A stretch of 7,633 bases of DNA from Clostridiales bacterium (GTDB lineage: Bacteria > Bacillota > Clostridia > Caldicoprobacterales > DTU083), in NCBI GenBank assembly GCA_012512335.1, contig JAAZEK010000438.1, positions 1 to 7,633 of the forward strand, read 5' to 3'. Under the pieces are notes generated by a model. The model was given only the letters and a program-made list of their open reading frames with translations. It did no database searches and was not told where the DNA came from. Shown here piece by piece: positions 1 through 6,014 of this stretch. The position numbers were made by a program, and so were the translations under genes. Position 1 is the first letter of the stretch; the number at the start of each line of letters is the position of its first letter.

Positions 1-253
1 GATGTTCTTCTGCTGTTTCTGCTATTGCTGTAAGTTTGAAATCCTCTAGCTCAACCTGCATTTTTTTTAATATAGAAGCAACATCCATACCAGTACATCC
101 GATTAATCCAGCTAAAAGAAGTTTTTTTGGACGTGGTCCTAGGTTACTACCACCTTTTTCTTCGCTTGCATCTAGTACAAGATTATGTCCATCTAGTTCC
201 ATTTGAAAAGCCATATTATCTATTTGTTTTGCTTCAACCTTTGCTTGTGCCAT
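1..253 (-). CDS. OsmC-family protein, N-terminal part (cut by window edge)
   Basis: The minus strand reads an open frame of 84 codons from ATG at 253 down to the window edge, with AAAGGAG seven to nine bases before the start. OsmC/Ohr-family proteins are small cytoplasmic dimers; some reduce organic peroxides through a cysteine pair, while many relatives have no assigned substrate. The family core is visible at about residues 39-62: GPRPKKLLLAGLIGC followed by TGMDVASIL, with the first conserved cysteine at residue 53 on the central helix. The second conserved cysteine would lie beyond the window. The usual P-x-E-L-L before that helix is P-K-K-L-L here (residues 42-46), so the Glu that normally interacts with the reactive cysteine is Lys. 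The GCTGMDV block suggests the YhfA-like branch rather than classical Ohr. Family assignment is firm; peroxidase activity is not. It is transcribed divergently from the CorC-like gene. Confidence 0.88.
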   Translation of the reverse strand, partial: MAQAKVEAKQIDNMAFQMELDGHNLVLDASEEKGGSNLGPRPKKLLLAGLIGCTGMDVASILKKMQVELEDFKLTAIAETAEEH

Positions 254-314
254 CCAGCTTCACTCCTTTAATAATGTTGTAATTATTTTAAACTTTTTAG
301 AAGTTAGTAAATGT

Positions 315-320
315 ATTATA
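315..320 (-). promoter_or_regulatory. Candidate -10 box for the OsmC-family gene
   Basis: Read on the minus strand, 320-315 is a perfect TATAAT, about 62 bases before the OsmC start codon. No convincing -35 box lies 16-18 bases upstream, so the assignment rests on the -10 and its placement. The box overlaps a 6-bp inverted repeat, ATGTAT (311-316) and ATACAT (323-328), which could be an operator or chance in AT-rich DNA. Confidence 0.4.
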
Positions 321-388
321 CTATACATAAGCTATATCAGTACTCTTCAAACATTGCCAGTTATATAGAGAATTAGTAAAGCAAAATG

Positions 389-417
389 TGGACAAGGATT
401 GTAACTTATGGTACAAT
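389..417 (+). promoter_or_regulatory. Sigma-A-type promoter for the CorC-like / dehydrogenase unit
   Basis: TGGACA at 389-394 (five of six matches to TTGACA) and TACAAT at 412-417 (five of six to TATAAT) are separated by 17 bases. A TG one base before the -10 box (409-410) gives an extended -10. Transcription would start near 424, leaving a leader of about 50 bases before the TTG start at 473. This is the best-formed promoter in the window. Confidence 0.65.
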
Positions 418-472
418 ATGGCTGAAAAATAAAATTTAATACATAACTATTTATCAGGGAGAGTGTTATCCA

Positions 473-1777
473 TTGGAATCGGATAGTATATGGCGGTTGA
501 TTATCTTAGTATTCTTACTTGTTTCATCAGCCTTTTTTACAGCTGTGACAACTGCTTTCTTATCACTAAATCGAATTCGCTTAGACAAACAGGTAGATGA
601 AGGAATTAAAGGTGCAGATAAGGTATCCAAGCTTCTAGATTCTCCAGAGAAACTTAAAAATGTAGTTTTGTTGGCAGACAATACAGCTAATATTGGTGCC
701 GTTGTATTAGCAACACAACTAACAACTAAGTACATGAGCAACATGGCTACTTGGTTCACTATTCTGATTATGGTTTTTATTGTGCTAATATTTGGCGAAA
801 TATTTCCATATTTACTTGCAAAAACATATCCAGAACGTTTTTCCTTTCGTGTAGCTGGTTTTATGACTATATTGATACGTATTTTGAATCCAATTATCGT
901 TTTTCTTATTTTTATAAGTAACCTAATGATGCGTTTATTTGGTTGGAAGCTTAAGGAGAAACCTCATATTACGGAAGAAGAATTACTAACCTTAGTTGAT
1001 GTAGGCCATAGAGAGGGAGTAATCGATCCAGAAGAGAAAAAATTGATTCAAAATGTTTTCCAATTTGGCGATAGCCAGGTGAAGGATATAATGATTCCCC
1101 GTACAGATATTTTAGCAATTGATATTGAATCCACTTATGATGAAATATGGGAGCAATTTCAAACTCAGCAGTATTCACGTATGCCAGTATATGAAAATAC
1201 CCTGGATAATATTGTTGGGATTCTACATGTCAAAGATGTCTTTTTCTCGCAACAAGCAAAAGAAACATTTGATATTCATAAAAGTATTCGGAAGCCTTAT
1301 TACACTTACGAGAATAAACGAATAGCTGATTTATTTGAAGATATGCGAAAAAAACGCCTGCAGATGATTGTAGTAGCCGATGAATATGGTGGAACTGCAG
1401 GTATTGTCACCATGCAAGATTTAGTTGAGGAGATATTTGGAAACATTGGAGACGAGTATGAAGAAATAGTTGACGAAATTCAGCAACTGGCTCCTGGTGA
1501 ATATATCATTGATGGTCTTACGAGACTAAGTGTTATAAATGATGAACTGAATACAGATATGGAATCCGAGCATTATGAAACAATAGGAGGCTTTATAACT
1601 GGAATCATTGGTCGTTTCCCAAAGAAAGGTGAAGTTGTAGTTTATAATGAATTAAGATGGGTTATTATGGATGTCTATCGTACTAGAGTGAAGCGCTTGC
1701 GCTTACAAATTATTGAGCCAATAACTGATGAATTAGAGGGTGAATCGGAGAGATCTGGCTCCAAAAAAGAGGATTGA
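473..1777 (+). CDS. HlyC/CorC-family protein: CNNM membrane domain, CBS pair, CorC C-terminal domain
   Basis: This 434-residue protein has the full layout of the bacterial CorC/CNNM family: a transmembrane CNNM (DUF21) domain at about residues 1-190 with three or four hydrophobic segments, a CBS pair at about 204-330, and the small CorC_HlyC domain at about 340-415. The second CBS repeat carries the family hallmark DEYGGTAGIVTMQDLVEEIFG (303-323), and the first begins VKDIMIPRTDI. Relatives transport or help export Mg2+ or related cations, with the CBS pair binding nucleotide; the name 'hemolysin' is historical. The start is TTG at 473, the only good start near the AGGGAGAG at 456-463, and it gives the expected N-terminus just before the first membrane helix. 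In the CNNM domain several usual residues differ: FFSASETA reads FFTAVTTA (21-28), the usual GNN is ADN (68-70), and GEIxPK is GEIFPY (108-113). Family placement is certain; transported ion and activity are not. Confidence 0.93.
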   Translation: MESDSIWRLIILVFLLVSSAFFTAVTTAFLSLNRIRLDKQVDEGIKGADKVSKLLDSPEKLKNVVLLADNTANIGAVVLATQLTTKYMSNMATWFTILIMVFIVLIFGEIFPYLLAKTYPERFSFRVAGFMTILIRILNPIIVFLIFISNLMMRLFGWKLKEKPHITEEELLTLVDVGHREGVIDPEEKKLIQNVFQFGDSQVKDIMIPRTDILAIDIESTYDEIWEQFQTQQYSRMPVYENTLDNIVGILHVKDVFFSQQAKETFDIHKSIRKPYYTYENKRIADLFEDMRKKRLQMIVVADEYGGTAGIVTMQDLVEEIFGNIGDEYEEIVDEIQQLAPGEYIIDGLTRLSVINDELNTDMESEHYETIGGFITGIIGRFPKKGEVVVYNELRWVIMDVYRTRVKRLRLQIIEPITDELEGESERSGSKKED

Positions 1778-1786
1778 GGTTGAAAG

Positions 1787-2791
1787 ATGAATGCTATTTT
1801 TATGACAACTGGTGGGCAAAAGGCTATAGAAAAAGCCTATGATCAATCTGTTAGAATAACATTGACAGATAAGTTAAATTTTCTTGATTATATTAGTGAT
1901 CCAGAAACCATGGAGGAGAGAAAAGAGGACCTTAAAAAAATTCATTTTATTTTCTCTACCTGGGGTATGTTTACCTTAAGCAAAGACCAGATACAAAATT
2001 ATTTTCCAAATTTGAAGGCTGTGTTCTATGCAGCAGGATCTGTTCAATCTTTCGCTCGTCCATTTTTAGAATGTGGTGTACGAATATTCAGTGCTTTTGC
2101 AGCTAATGGTGTTCCTGTAGCTGAATATACCATATCTCAGATTATATTAGCTGGAAAAGGTTATTTTCAGTCTGAAAGGCTATATAGAGCAAAAGGGCAT
2201 CAAGAAGCCGTTAAATTTAGGCAGCTAATGCCGGGGAATTATGGCGATAAGATTGGTATTATAGGAGCCGGCATGATTGGTAAGCTTGTTATTTCCATGC
2301 TTAAGAGCTTCAATTATAATATTTTAGTATTTGATCCTTTTCTTCTTGATGACAAGGCAGTTGAGTTAGGGGTTAGGAAATGTGACCTAAAAACTATATT
2401 TGAGGAATGCCTTGTAATATCCAATCACCTGGCCAATAATGAACAGACAAAAGATATGATTACTTATGAGCACTTTAGCTTAATGCGTCCAAATGCCACA
2501 TTCATTAATACTGGTAGAGGAGCACAGCTGATAGAGTCAGATTTGGTACGTGCATTGAAGGAATCACCCAATCGTACTGCTGTTCTAGATGTAACTTTTC
2601 CAGAGCCTGTGCAGGCTGGACATCCATTTTATGAGATGCATAATGTATTCGTAACTCCTCATATTGCTGGTAGTATTGGCGATGAAGTAGCTCGTATGGG
2701 TCTATATATGCTTCATGAATACGAGGCTTTTTCATCCAACCAAACATGTAAATATGAGATAAATGAAGATATGCTTAGCACGATGGCTTAA
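1787..2791 (+). CDS. D-isomer-specific 2-hydroxyacid dehydrogenase family protein
   Basis: The 334-residue cytoplasmic protein has the usual length and two-domain plan of NAD(P)-dependent D-2-hydroxyacid dehydrogenases, which interconvert 2-oxoacids and D-2-hydroxyacids. The Rossmann fold starts at about residue 155 with GAGMIG (160-165), and D183 at the end of the second strand suggests NAD rather than NADP. The catalytic set is intact: R244 in NTGRG, E273 in the DVTFPEP block, and H292 in TPHIAG. The N-terminal half (1-110) is the divergent substrate domain, and the substrate cannot be read from it. The ATG at 1787 is preceded by GAGGT at 1776-1780, which overlaps the TGA stop of the CorC-like gene, so the two are probably translationally coupled and share the promoter at 389-417. 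It could serve in lactate, glyoxylate or amino-acid-derived 2-oxoacid metabolism; nothing nearby decides this. No T-rich terminator follows it. Confidence 0.92.
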   Translation: MNAIFMTTGGQKAIEKAYDQSVRITLTDKLNFLDYISDPETMEERKEDLKKIHFIFSTWGMFTLSKDQIQNYFPNLKAVFYAAGSVQSFARPFLECGVRIFSAFAANGVPVAEYTISQIILAGKGYFQSERLYRAKGHQEAVKFRQLMPGNYGDKIGIIGAGMIGKLVISMLKSFNYNILVFDPFLLDDKAVELGVRKCDLKTIFEECLVISNHLANNEQTKDMITYEHFSLMRPNATFINTGRGAQLIESDLVRALKESPNRTAVLDVTFPEPVQAGHPFYEMHNVFVTPHIAGSIGDEVARMGLYMLHEYEAFSSNQTCKYEINEDMLSTMA

Positions 2792-2798
2792 TAGTTGC

Positions 2799-2810
2799 TT
2801 ATACGTATAA
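2799..2810. repeat. Perfect 12-bp palindrome, candidate operator upstream of the MATE gene
   Basis: TTATACGTATAA is identical to its reverse complement. It begins eight bases after the dehydrogenase stop codon and ends ten bases before the TAGACA box of the MATE promoter candidate. Overlapping arms GCTTAT (2797-2802) and ATAAGC (2811-2816) could also form a weak hairpin, but with no T-run it is not a terminator. The symmetry and position fit a binding site for a dimeric repressor; this is inference. Confidence 0.45.
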
Positions 2811-2819
2811 ATAAGCGGT

Positions 2820-2847
2820 TAGACACATACCAGTATTCTATGATAAT
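2820..2847 (+). promoter_or_regulatory. Candidate promoter for the MATE transporter gene
   Basis: TAGACA at 2820-2825 (five of six to TTGACA) and GATAAT at 2842-2847 (five of six to TATAAT) are 16 bases apart and would start transcription near 2854. A second possible -10, a perfect TATAAT at 2864-2869, has only a weak TGATAA at 2841-2846 as its -35 (17-base spacer). Either would give the MATE gene its own transcript, with read-through from the dehydrogenase also possible. Confidence 0.5.
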
Positions 2848-2885
2848 ATAAGAGAAGTGTGTTTATAATATATAAGGGGTGTGAG

Positions 2886-2897
2886 TCACTATAGTGA
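2886..2897. repeat. Perfect 12-bp palindrome spanning the MATE start codon
   Basis: TCACTATAGTGA is identical to its reverse complement and includes the GTG start at 2894-2896. It lies immediately after the AAGGGGTGTG ribosome binding region. As DNA it could bind a dimeric regulator; as RNA it is too short to fold back on itself with a normal loop. Chance cannot be excluded. Confidence 0.4.
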
Positions 2898-4381
2898 ATA
2901 TTGACTTTCGTGGCTTTCTACATAGACTAAGAAAGCAAAAACAGAAGGATCCTGCTGTAATGGCATTGGATATAGTGGAAGTAGGTAGTGAAACCGACAA
3001 TTATGGACAACATGATAAAGTAAGCAAACATATACCTGAGGGAATTACCTCAAAAATGCTATATAAGGATGTTGTTGGGATTGCTTGGCCGTCATTTATA
3101 GAGATGACTTTAACCCAGTTGGCTTCCATGGTAGATATGATGATGGTGGGAAGATTGGGTTCATGGGCTATAACTTCAGTGGGATTGACTGCTCAGCCGA
3201 AATTTTTGTTAATGCTTATGTTTATGGCCATGAATGTTGGTGCAACAGCCCTAGTTGCTCGATATAAAGGTGAGGGTTCACCGGAAAAAGCTAACAGAAT
3301 ATTACGACAGGCATTTTTACTAACCTTTGTTTTGTCATTGATAGGCTCTATTTTGGGAGTTATTTTTTCTGAAAACATGGTACGCTTTATGGGTGCTACT
3401 GAGGCTATTACACTTGAACAGGGCACCATTTATCTAAAAATACAAATGTTAGGCTTTGTCCCATTAGCTCTAACCACAACTGCTACTGCCACCCTGCGTG
3501 GCGTAGGTAATACCCGAATTGCTATGGCCTATAACCTTATTTCCAATTTATTGAATGTTTTCTTTAACTATGGTTTGATTCACGGGAATATGGGCTTCCC
3601 CAAAATGGGGGTAGCTGGTGCATCACTAGCTACTGTTATTGGTCAGACAATTGCTTTTGTTTTATCGATAGCTGTAGTACTTCGAGGAAACCATTATTTA
3701 CACCTTGATATAAAGAAAGGATTTAAACCAGATTGGCAAGCAATGAAGTCAATTTTTAACATTGGTATTCCTTCAATGATAGAGCAAGCTTTCATGCGTA
3801 CAGGGATGATTCTTTATGTAAAAACCGTTGCTTCACTTGGGACTGTTGCCTATGCCACTCATCAAATTTGTATGAATATTCAGGCTATGTCTTTTATGAC
3901 AGGACAGGCATTTGGGGTATCAAGTACTTCCTTAGTAGGCCAGAGTCTGGGCAAACGTCGTCCTGATATGGCTCAAGCATATACCAGCCACACAAGAAGA
4001 GTTGGTCTCGTAATAGCTATATTACTTGTTCTTATATTTTTCTTCCTTGGTAAGCCTATTGTTTCACTATATACTGATGAGGTAGATGTTATTGCTCAAG
4101 GTGCAAAAATTCTAATGTTCGTTGCCTTGGTGCAACCCTTGCAGTCTTCACAGTTTATTCTTGCCGGTGCACTACGTGGCGCAGGTGATACACGTGCAAC
4201 TGCTGTTATCTCCTTTTTAACAATATTACTAATTAGACCTATACTGGCTAAATATTCCATTGATGTTCTGGGATGGGGTTTAGAAGGTGCATGGTTCGCT
4301 TTGTTAGTGGATCAAGCGTTGCGATCTTTATTGGTGTTATTACGATTTAATTCTGGTAAGTGGAAGCGAGTCAAAGTATAG
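2894..4381 (+). CDS. MATE-family multidrug/cation efflux transporter
   Basis: MATE proteins are 12-helix membrane antiporters that expel drugs and other organic cations in exchange for Na+ or H+. The 495-residue product shows the two-fold family repeat: the first half has the AWPSFIEMTLTQLASMVDMMMVGRLG block (64-89) and TATLRGVGNTR (198-208); the second repeats this as AGALRGAGDTR (424-434), with the VGQSLGKRRPDMA block at 348-360. D81 in the first helix matches the acidic residue common there. The annotated GTG start has AAGGGG about 13 bases upstream, a longish spacing. It adds a hydrophilic tail of about 54 residues before the first usual MATE residue region at M55; M23 (position 2960) and M55 (3056) are alternative starts. 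It stands alone between its own promoter region and a strong terminator, so it is probably monocistronic. Substrate is unknown. Confidence 0.92.
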   Translation: MNIDFRGFLHRLRKQKQKDPAVMALDIVEVGSETDNYGQHDKVSKHIPEGITSKMLYKDVVGIAWPSFIEMTLTQLASMVDMMMVGRLGSWAITSVGLTAQPKFLLMLMFMAMNVGATALVARYKGEGSPEKANRILRQAFLLTFVLSLIGSILGVIFSENMVRFMGATEAITLEQGTIYLKIQMLGFVPLALTTTATATLRGVGNTRIAMAYNLISNLLNVFFNYGLIHGNMGFPKMGVAGASLATVIGQTIAFVLSIAVVLRGNHYLHLDIKKGFKPDWQAMKSIFNIGIPSMIEQAFMRTGMILYVKTVASLGTVAYATHQICMNIQAMSFMTGQAFGVSSTSLVGQSLGKRRPDMAQAYTSHTRRVGLVIAILLVLIFFFLGKPIVSLYTDEVDVIAQGAKILMFVALVQPLQSSQFILAGALRGAGDTRATAVISFLTILLIRPILAKYSIDVLGWGLEGAWFALLVDQALRSLLVLLRFNSGKWKRVKV

Positions 4382-4396
4382 ATTAATTTTCATAGC

Positions 4397-4427
4397 AAAG
4401 TCCTCTGAAGGGGACTTTTTTCTTTTT
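4397..4427 (+). terminator. Rho-independent terminator after the MATE gene
   Basis: A nine-pair stem, AAAGTCCTC (4397-4405) with GGGGACTTT (4410-4418) including one T-G pair, closes on a TGAA loop. It runs into six T, one C and five T (4416-4427). It begins 16 bases after the MATE stop codon. There is no T-run on the other strand, so it works only rightward and insulates the liv operon from upstream transcription. Confidence 0.92.
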
Positions 4428-4608
4428 ATTTTAATTAAACTATTTATTTTAGTGCGCTAATGTGTTACTATAACATACAGATAAAAATTTTCTGTTATAA
4501 ATGCTTTCGTAGTAAAAGATACTTTCAGCTTTCTTTGGAAGTATAGCCTATTGATGTTTCAACTTTTAGGATGAAGTATATATAATAGATTGATAGAATT
4601 TAGTATGA

Positions 4609-4636
4609 TTGCAAATATAAATGTAGATATTTGCAA
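4609..4636. repeat. 10-bp perfect inverted repeat, candidate operator upstream of livJ
   Basis: TTGCAAATAT (4609-4618) and ATATTTGCAA (4627-4636) are exact reverse complements with an eight-base centre. The element lies 28 bases before the TTGACA promoter box and over 100 bases before the livJ start. Its centre is about 52 bp, close to five helical turns, from the centre of the next dyad (4658-4690). It is either a regulator-binding site or, if transcribed, a leader hairpin. Confidence 0.6.
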
Positions 4637-4657
4637 AATACAATATACTGTAATTTT

Positions 4658-4690
4658 CTACTATTGACAGCCAGGATGCTGTTATAGTAG
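4658..4690. repeat. Imperfect inverted repeat overlapping the livJ promoter
   Basis: CTACTAT (4658-4664) pairs with ATAGTAG (4684-4690), and ACAG (4667-4670) pairs with CTGT (4679-4682). A small 2-by-1 internal mismatch separates the two blocks, and the central eight bases are unpaired. The left arm contains TTGACA (4664-4669), the likely -35 box, so a protein bound here would block RNA polymerase. Alternatively it forms a leader hairpin if transcription begins upstream. Confidence 0.55.
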
Positions 4691-4693
4691 ATT
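4664..4693 (+). promoter_or_regulatory. Candidate promoter of the liv operon
   Basis: A perfect TTGACA (4664-4669) is followed after 18 bases by TAGATT (4688-4693), which matches TATAAT at four of six positions. Transcription would start near 4700, about 45 bases before the livJ ATG. TATAGT at 4683-4688 looks more like a -10 but is only 13 bases away. The -35 is inside an inverted repeat, suggesting repression. Confidence 0.45.
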
Positions 4694-4744
4694 TATTAGT
4701 ACTATTTTTAAAATAGGATATTAATATTAAAGGAGCGTATATTT

Positions 4745-5899
4745 ATGAAGAAGGCGATTTTATTACTAACTAGTGTTATAGTTGTTCTGGCTCTATTTGT
4801 AGGCTGTAGCGATGCAAATACGGGCAACACCATCAAAATTGGTGTTAACTACGAGTTATCTGGTGAAGTATCATCCTATGGAAGAGATTCTGTAGAAGGG
4901 ATAGAGCTTGCGGTTGAAGAGATTAATGCTGCTGGCGGTATCGATGGTAAAAAAATCGACATTGTCAAATATGACAATAAGTCAGAACCAGCAGAAGCTG
5001 TGACATTGGCTAGCCGACTTATGACCTCGGATAAGGTTGTAGCAATTTTAGGTCCTGCTACTTCGGGAGCATTTAAAGCAACCATTCCTACTGCTTTACA
5101 AAACAAAATCCCAGTAGCTTCTGGTTCTACAACTGCAGATGATATCACTGTAGATGAGAATGGAGTTAAAGAGTATGCCTTTCGTATTTGTTTCAGTGAT
5201 GCTTATCAAGGAACAGGAATGGCAAATTATGCTCTTGACAGATTATCTGCAAAAAAGGCAGTAATCATTATGGATAATTCCAGTGACTACGGCAAAGGTT
5301 TGGCCGAAGCTTTCGTTAACACCTTCGAAGAGGGTGGCGGAGCTATCGTTGCACAAGAAGCATATGTTGCTAAGGATACTAATTTCAATTCTATCATTAC
5401 CAAAATAAAAGGCGATGAATTTGATGTTATTTTTATCCCAGGTTACTATCAGGAAGCTGGTTTAATTATTAAGCAGGCTAGGGAACAAGGAATTGCTGTT
5501 CCTATACTTGGGGCTGATGGATTTGACTCTCCAGACCTAGCTAAATTAGCTGGAGACGATGCTTTAAATAATGTATATTATTCCAACCATTTTTCTTCTC
5601 TAGATGAAGATCCTGTAGTTCAAAATTTTCTTACAGGTTTTGAAGAAAAATACAATAAGCAACCAGGTGCTTTCCACGCTTTAGGATATGATCTAGCTAA
5701 ATACGTAGTAGACAGCATTGACCGCGCTGAAAAATTGGATGGAGAATCTGTAAAGGATGCCATGGCTGCCACCTCAGATTTCAAAGGGGTTACAGGCACT
5801 TTCACCATAGATGAGAATCATAACCCAATTAAAGACTTGATTGTTATCGAATTAGCCGATGGCAAGCAGTATTCAAGTGAAAGGCTTAGTGCAGAATAA
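4745..5899 (+). CDS. livJ: Branched-chain amino acid-type ABC transporter substrate-binding lipoprotein
   Basis: This is the extracellular ligand-binding component of a LivJHMGF-type importer. The 384-residue precursor starts with a lysine-led hydrophobic signal (MKKAILLLTS to about 20) and a lipobox-like LFVGC whose Cys21 should be lipidated, tethering the protein to the outer face of the membrane. The mature part is a type I periplasmic-binding fold (Peripla_BP_6): GxxxELSGEVSSYGRDSVEGIELAVEEINAAGGIDG (33-68), GPATSGA (103-109) and ASGSTT (125-130), whose Ser/Thr are expected to hold the ligand carboxylate, and GADGF (256-260) in the second lobe. AGGAG at 4731-4735 lies nine bases before the ATG, the strongest translation signal in the operon. 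It is followed by a large hairpin, then livH and livM. The family also binds other amino acids, amides and urea; leucine, isoleucine and valine are the best guess from context, not proven. Confidence 0.92.
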   Translation: MKKAILLLTSVIVVLALFVGCSDANTGNTIKIGVNYELSGEVSSYGRDSVEGIELAVEEINAAGGIDGKKIDIVKYDNKSEPAEAVTLASRLMTSDKVVAILGPATSGAFKATIPTALQNKIPVASGSTTADDITVDENGVKEYAFRICFSDAYQGTGMANYALDRLSAKKAVIIMDNSSDYGKGLAEAFVNTFEEGGGAIVAQEAYVAKDTNFNSIITKIKGDEFDVIFIPGYYQEAGLIIKQAREQGIAVPILGADGFDSPDLAKLAGDDALNNVYYSNHFSSLDEDPVVQNFLTGFEEKYNKQPGAFHALGYDLAKYVVDSIDRAEKLDGESVKDAMAATSDFKGVTGTFTIDENHNPIKDLIVIELADGKQYSSERLSAE

Positions 5900-5940
5900 G
5901 ATATAGCTAATACTTTGATCTAATTAGTTAAAAAGTTAAA

Positions 5941-5975
5941 GATATAAGTGAGGAGTGTGATTCCTCACTTATATC
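5941..5975 (+). repeat. Strong intercistronic hairpin between livJ and livH
   Basis: GATATAAGTGAGGA (5941-5954) and TCCTCACTTATATC (5962-5975) are perfect reverse complements over 14 bases with a seven-base loop. It begins 42 bases after the livJ stop. Only CCATTTTATG follows it, so the T-run is too weak for an efficient terminator. Such a hairpin typically protects the upstream message from 3' exonucleases or terminates partially, raising binding protein over permease levels. Confidence 0.85.
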
Positions 5976-6014
5976 CATTTTATGAAATGTAGAATAGAAA
6001 GAAGGGAAGAGGAT

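Larger units (their letters stand above)
4428..4744. other. Non-coding leader/regulatory region before livJ, rich in inverted repeats
   Basis: There is no plausible gene in this stretch. Besides the two dyads listed separately, it holds TATAACA (4469-4475) with TGTTATA (4493-4499), ATACTTTC (4519-4526) pairing with GGAAGTAT (4537-4544), and an AT palindrome CTATTTT-T-AAAATAG (4702-4716). A perfect TATAAT at 4581-4586 with a poor -35 (TTCAAC, 4558-4563, 17-base spacer) is an alternative upstream promoter; if used, the later dyads would be RNA hairpins in the leader. AATTTTCTG at 4486-4494 resembles the left half of a CodY box. No known riboswitch class was recognised. Confidence 0.55.

Noticed and set aside
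466..759. Minus-strand open frame of 97 codons
   Set aside because: It lies opposite the well-supported CorC-like gene, shows no recognisable protein features and has no good ribosome binding site.
2797..2816. Terminator after the dehydrogenase gene
   Set aside because: The GCTTAT/ATAAGC stem is short and AT-rich and is not followed by a T-run.
4428..4744. Riboswitch or T-box leader before livJ
   Set aside because: No recognisable conserved core, no T-box sequence and no terminator next to livJ; the hairpins are AT-rich and simple.
5957..5992. Possible 11-codon leader peptide starting at GTG 5957 in the livJ-livH hairpin
   Set aside because: The GAGGAG lies too close to the GTG and is buried in the stem, and the peptide is not rich in Leu, Ile or Val as an attenuator would be.
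5982..6014. ATG at 5982 as the livH start
   Set aside because: No ribosome binding site, only six bases after a strong hairpin, and it adds a charged tail foreign to LivH; TTG at 6015 fits better.
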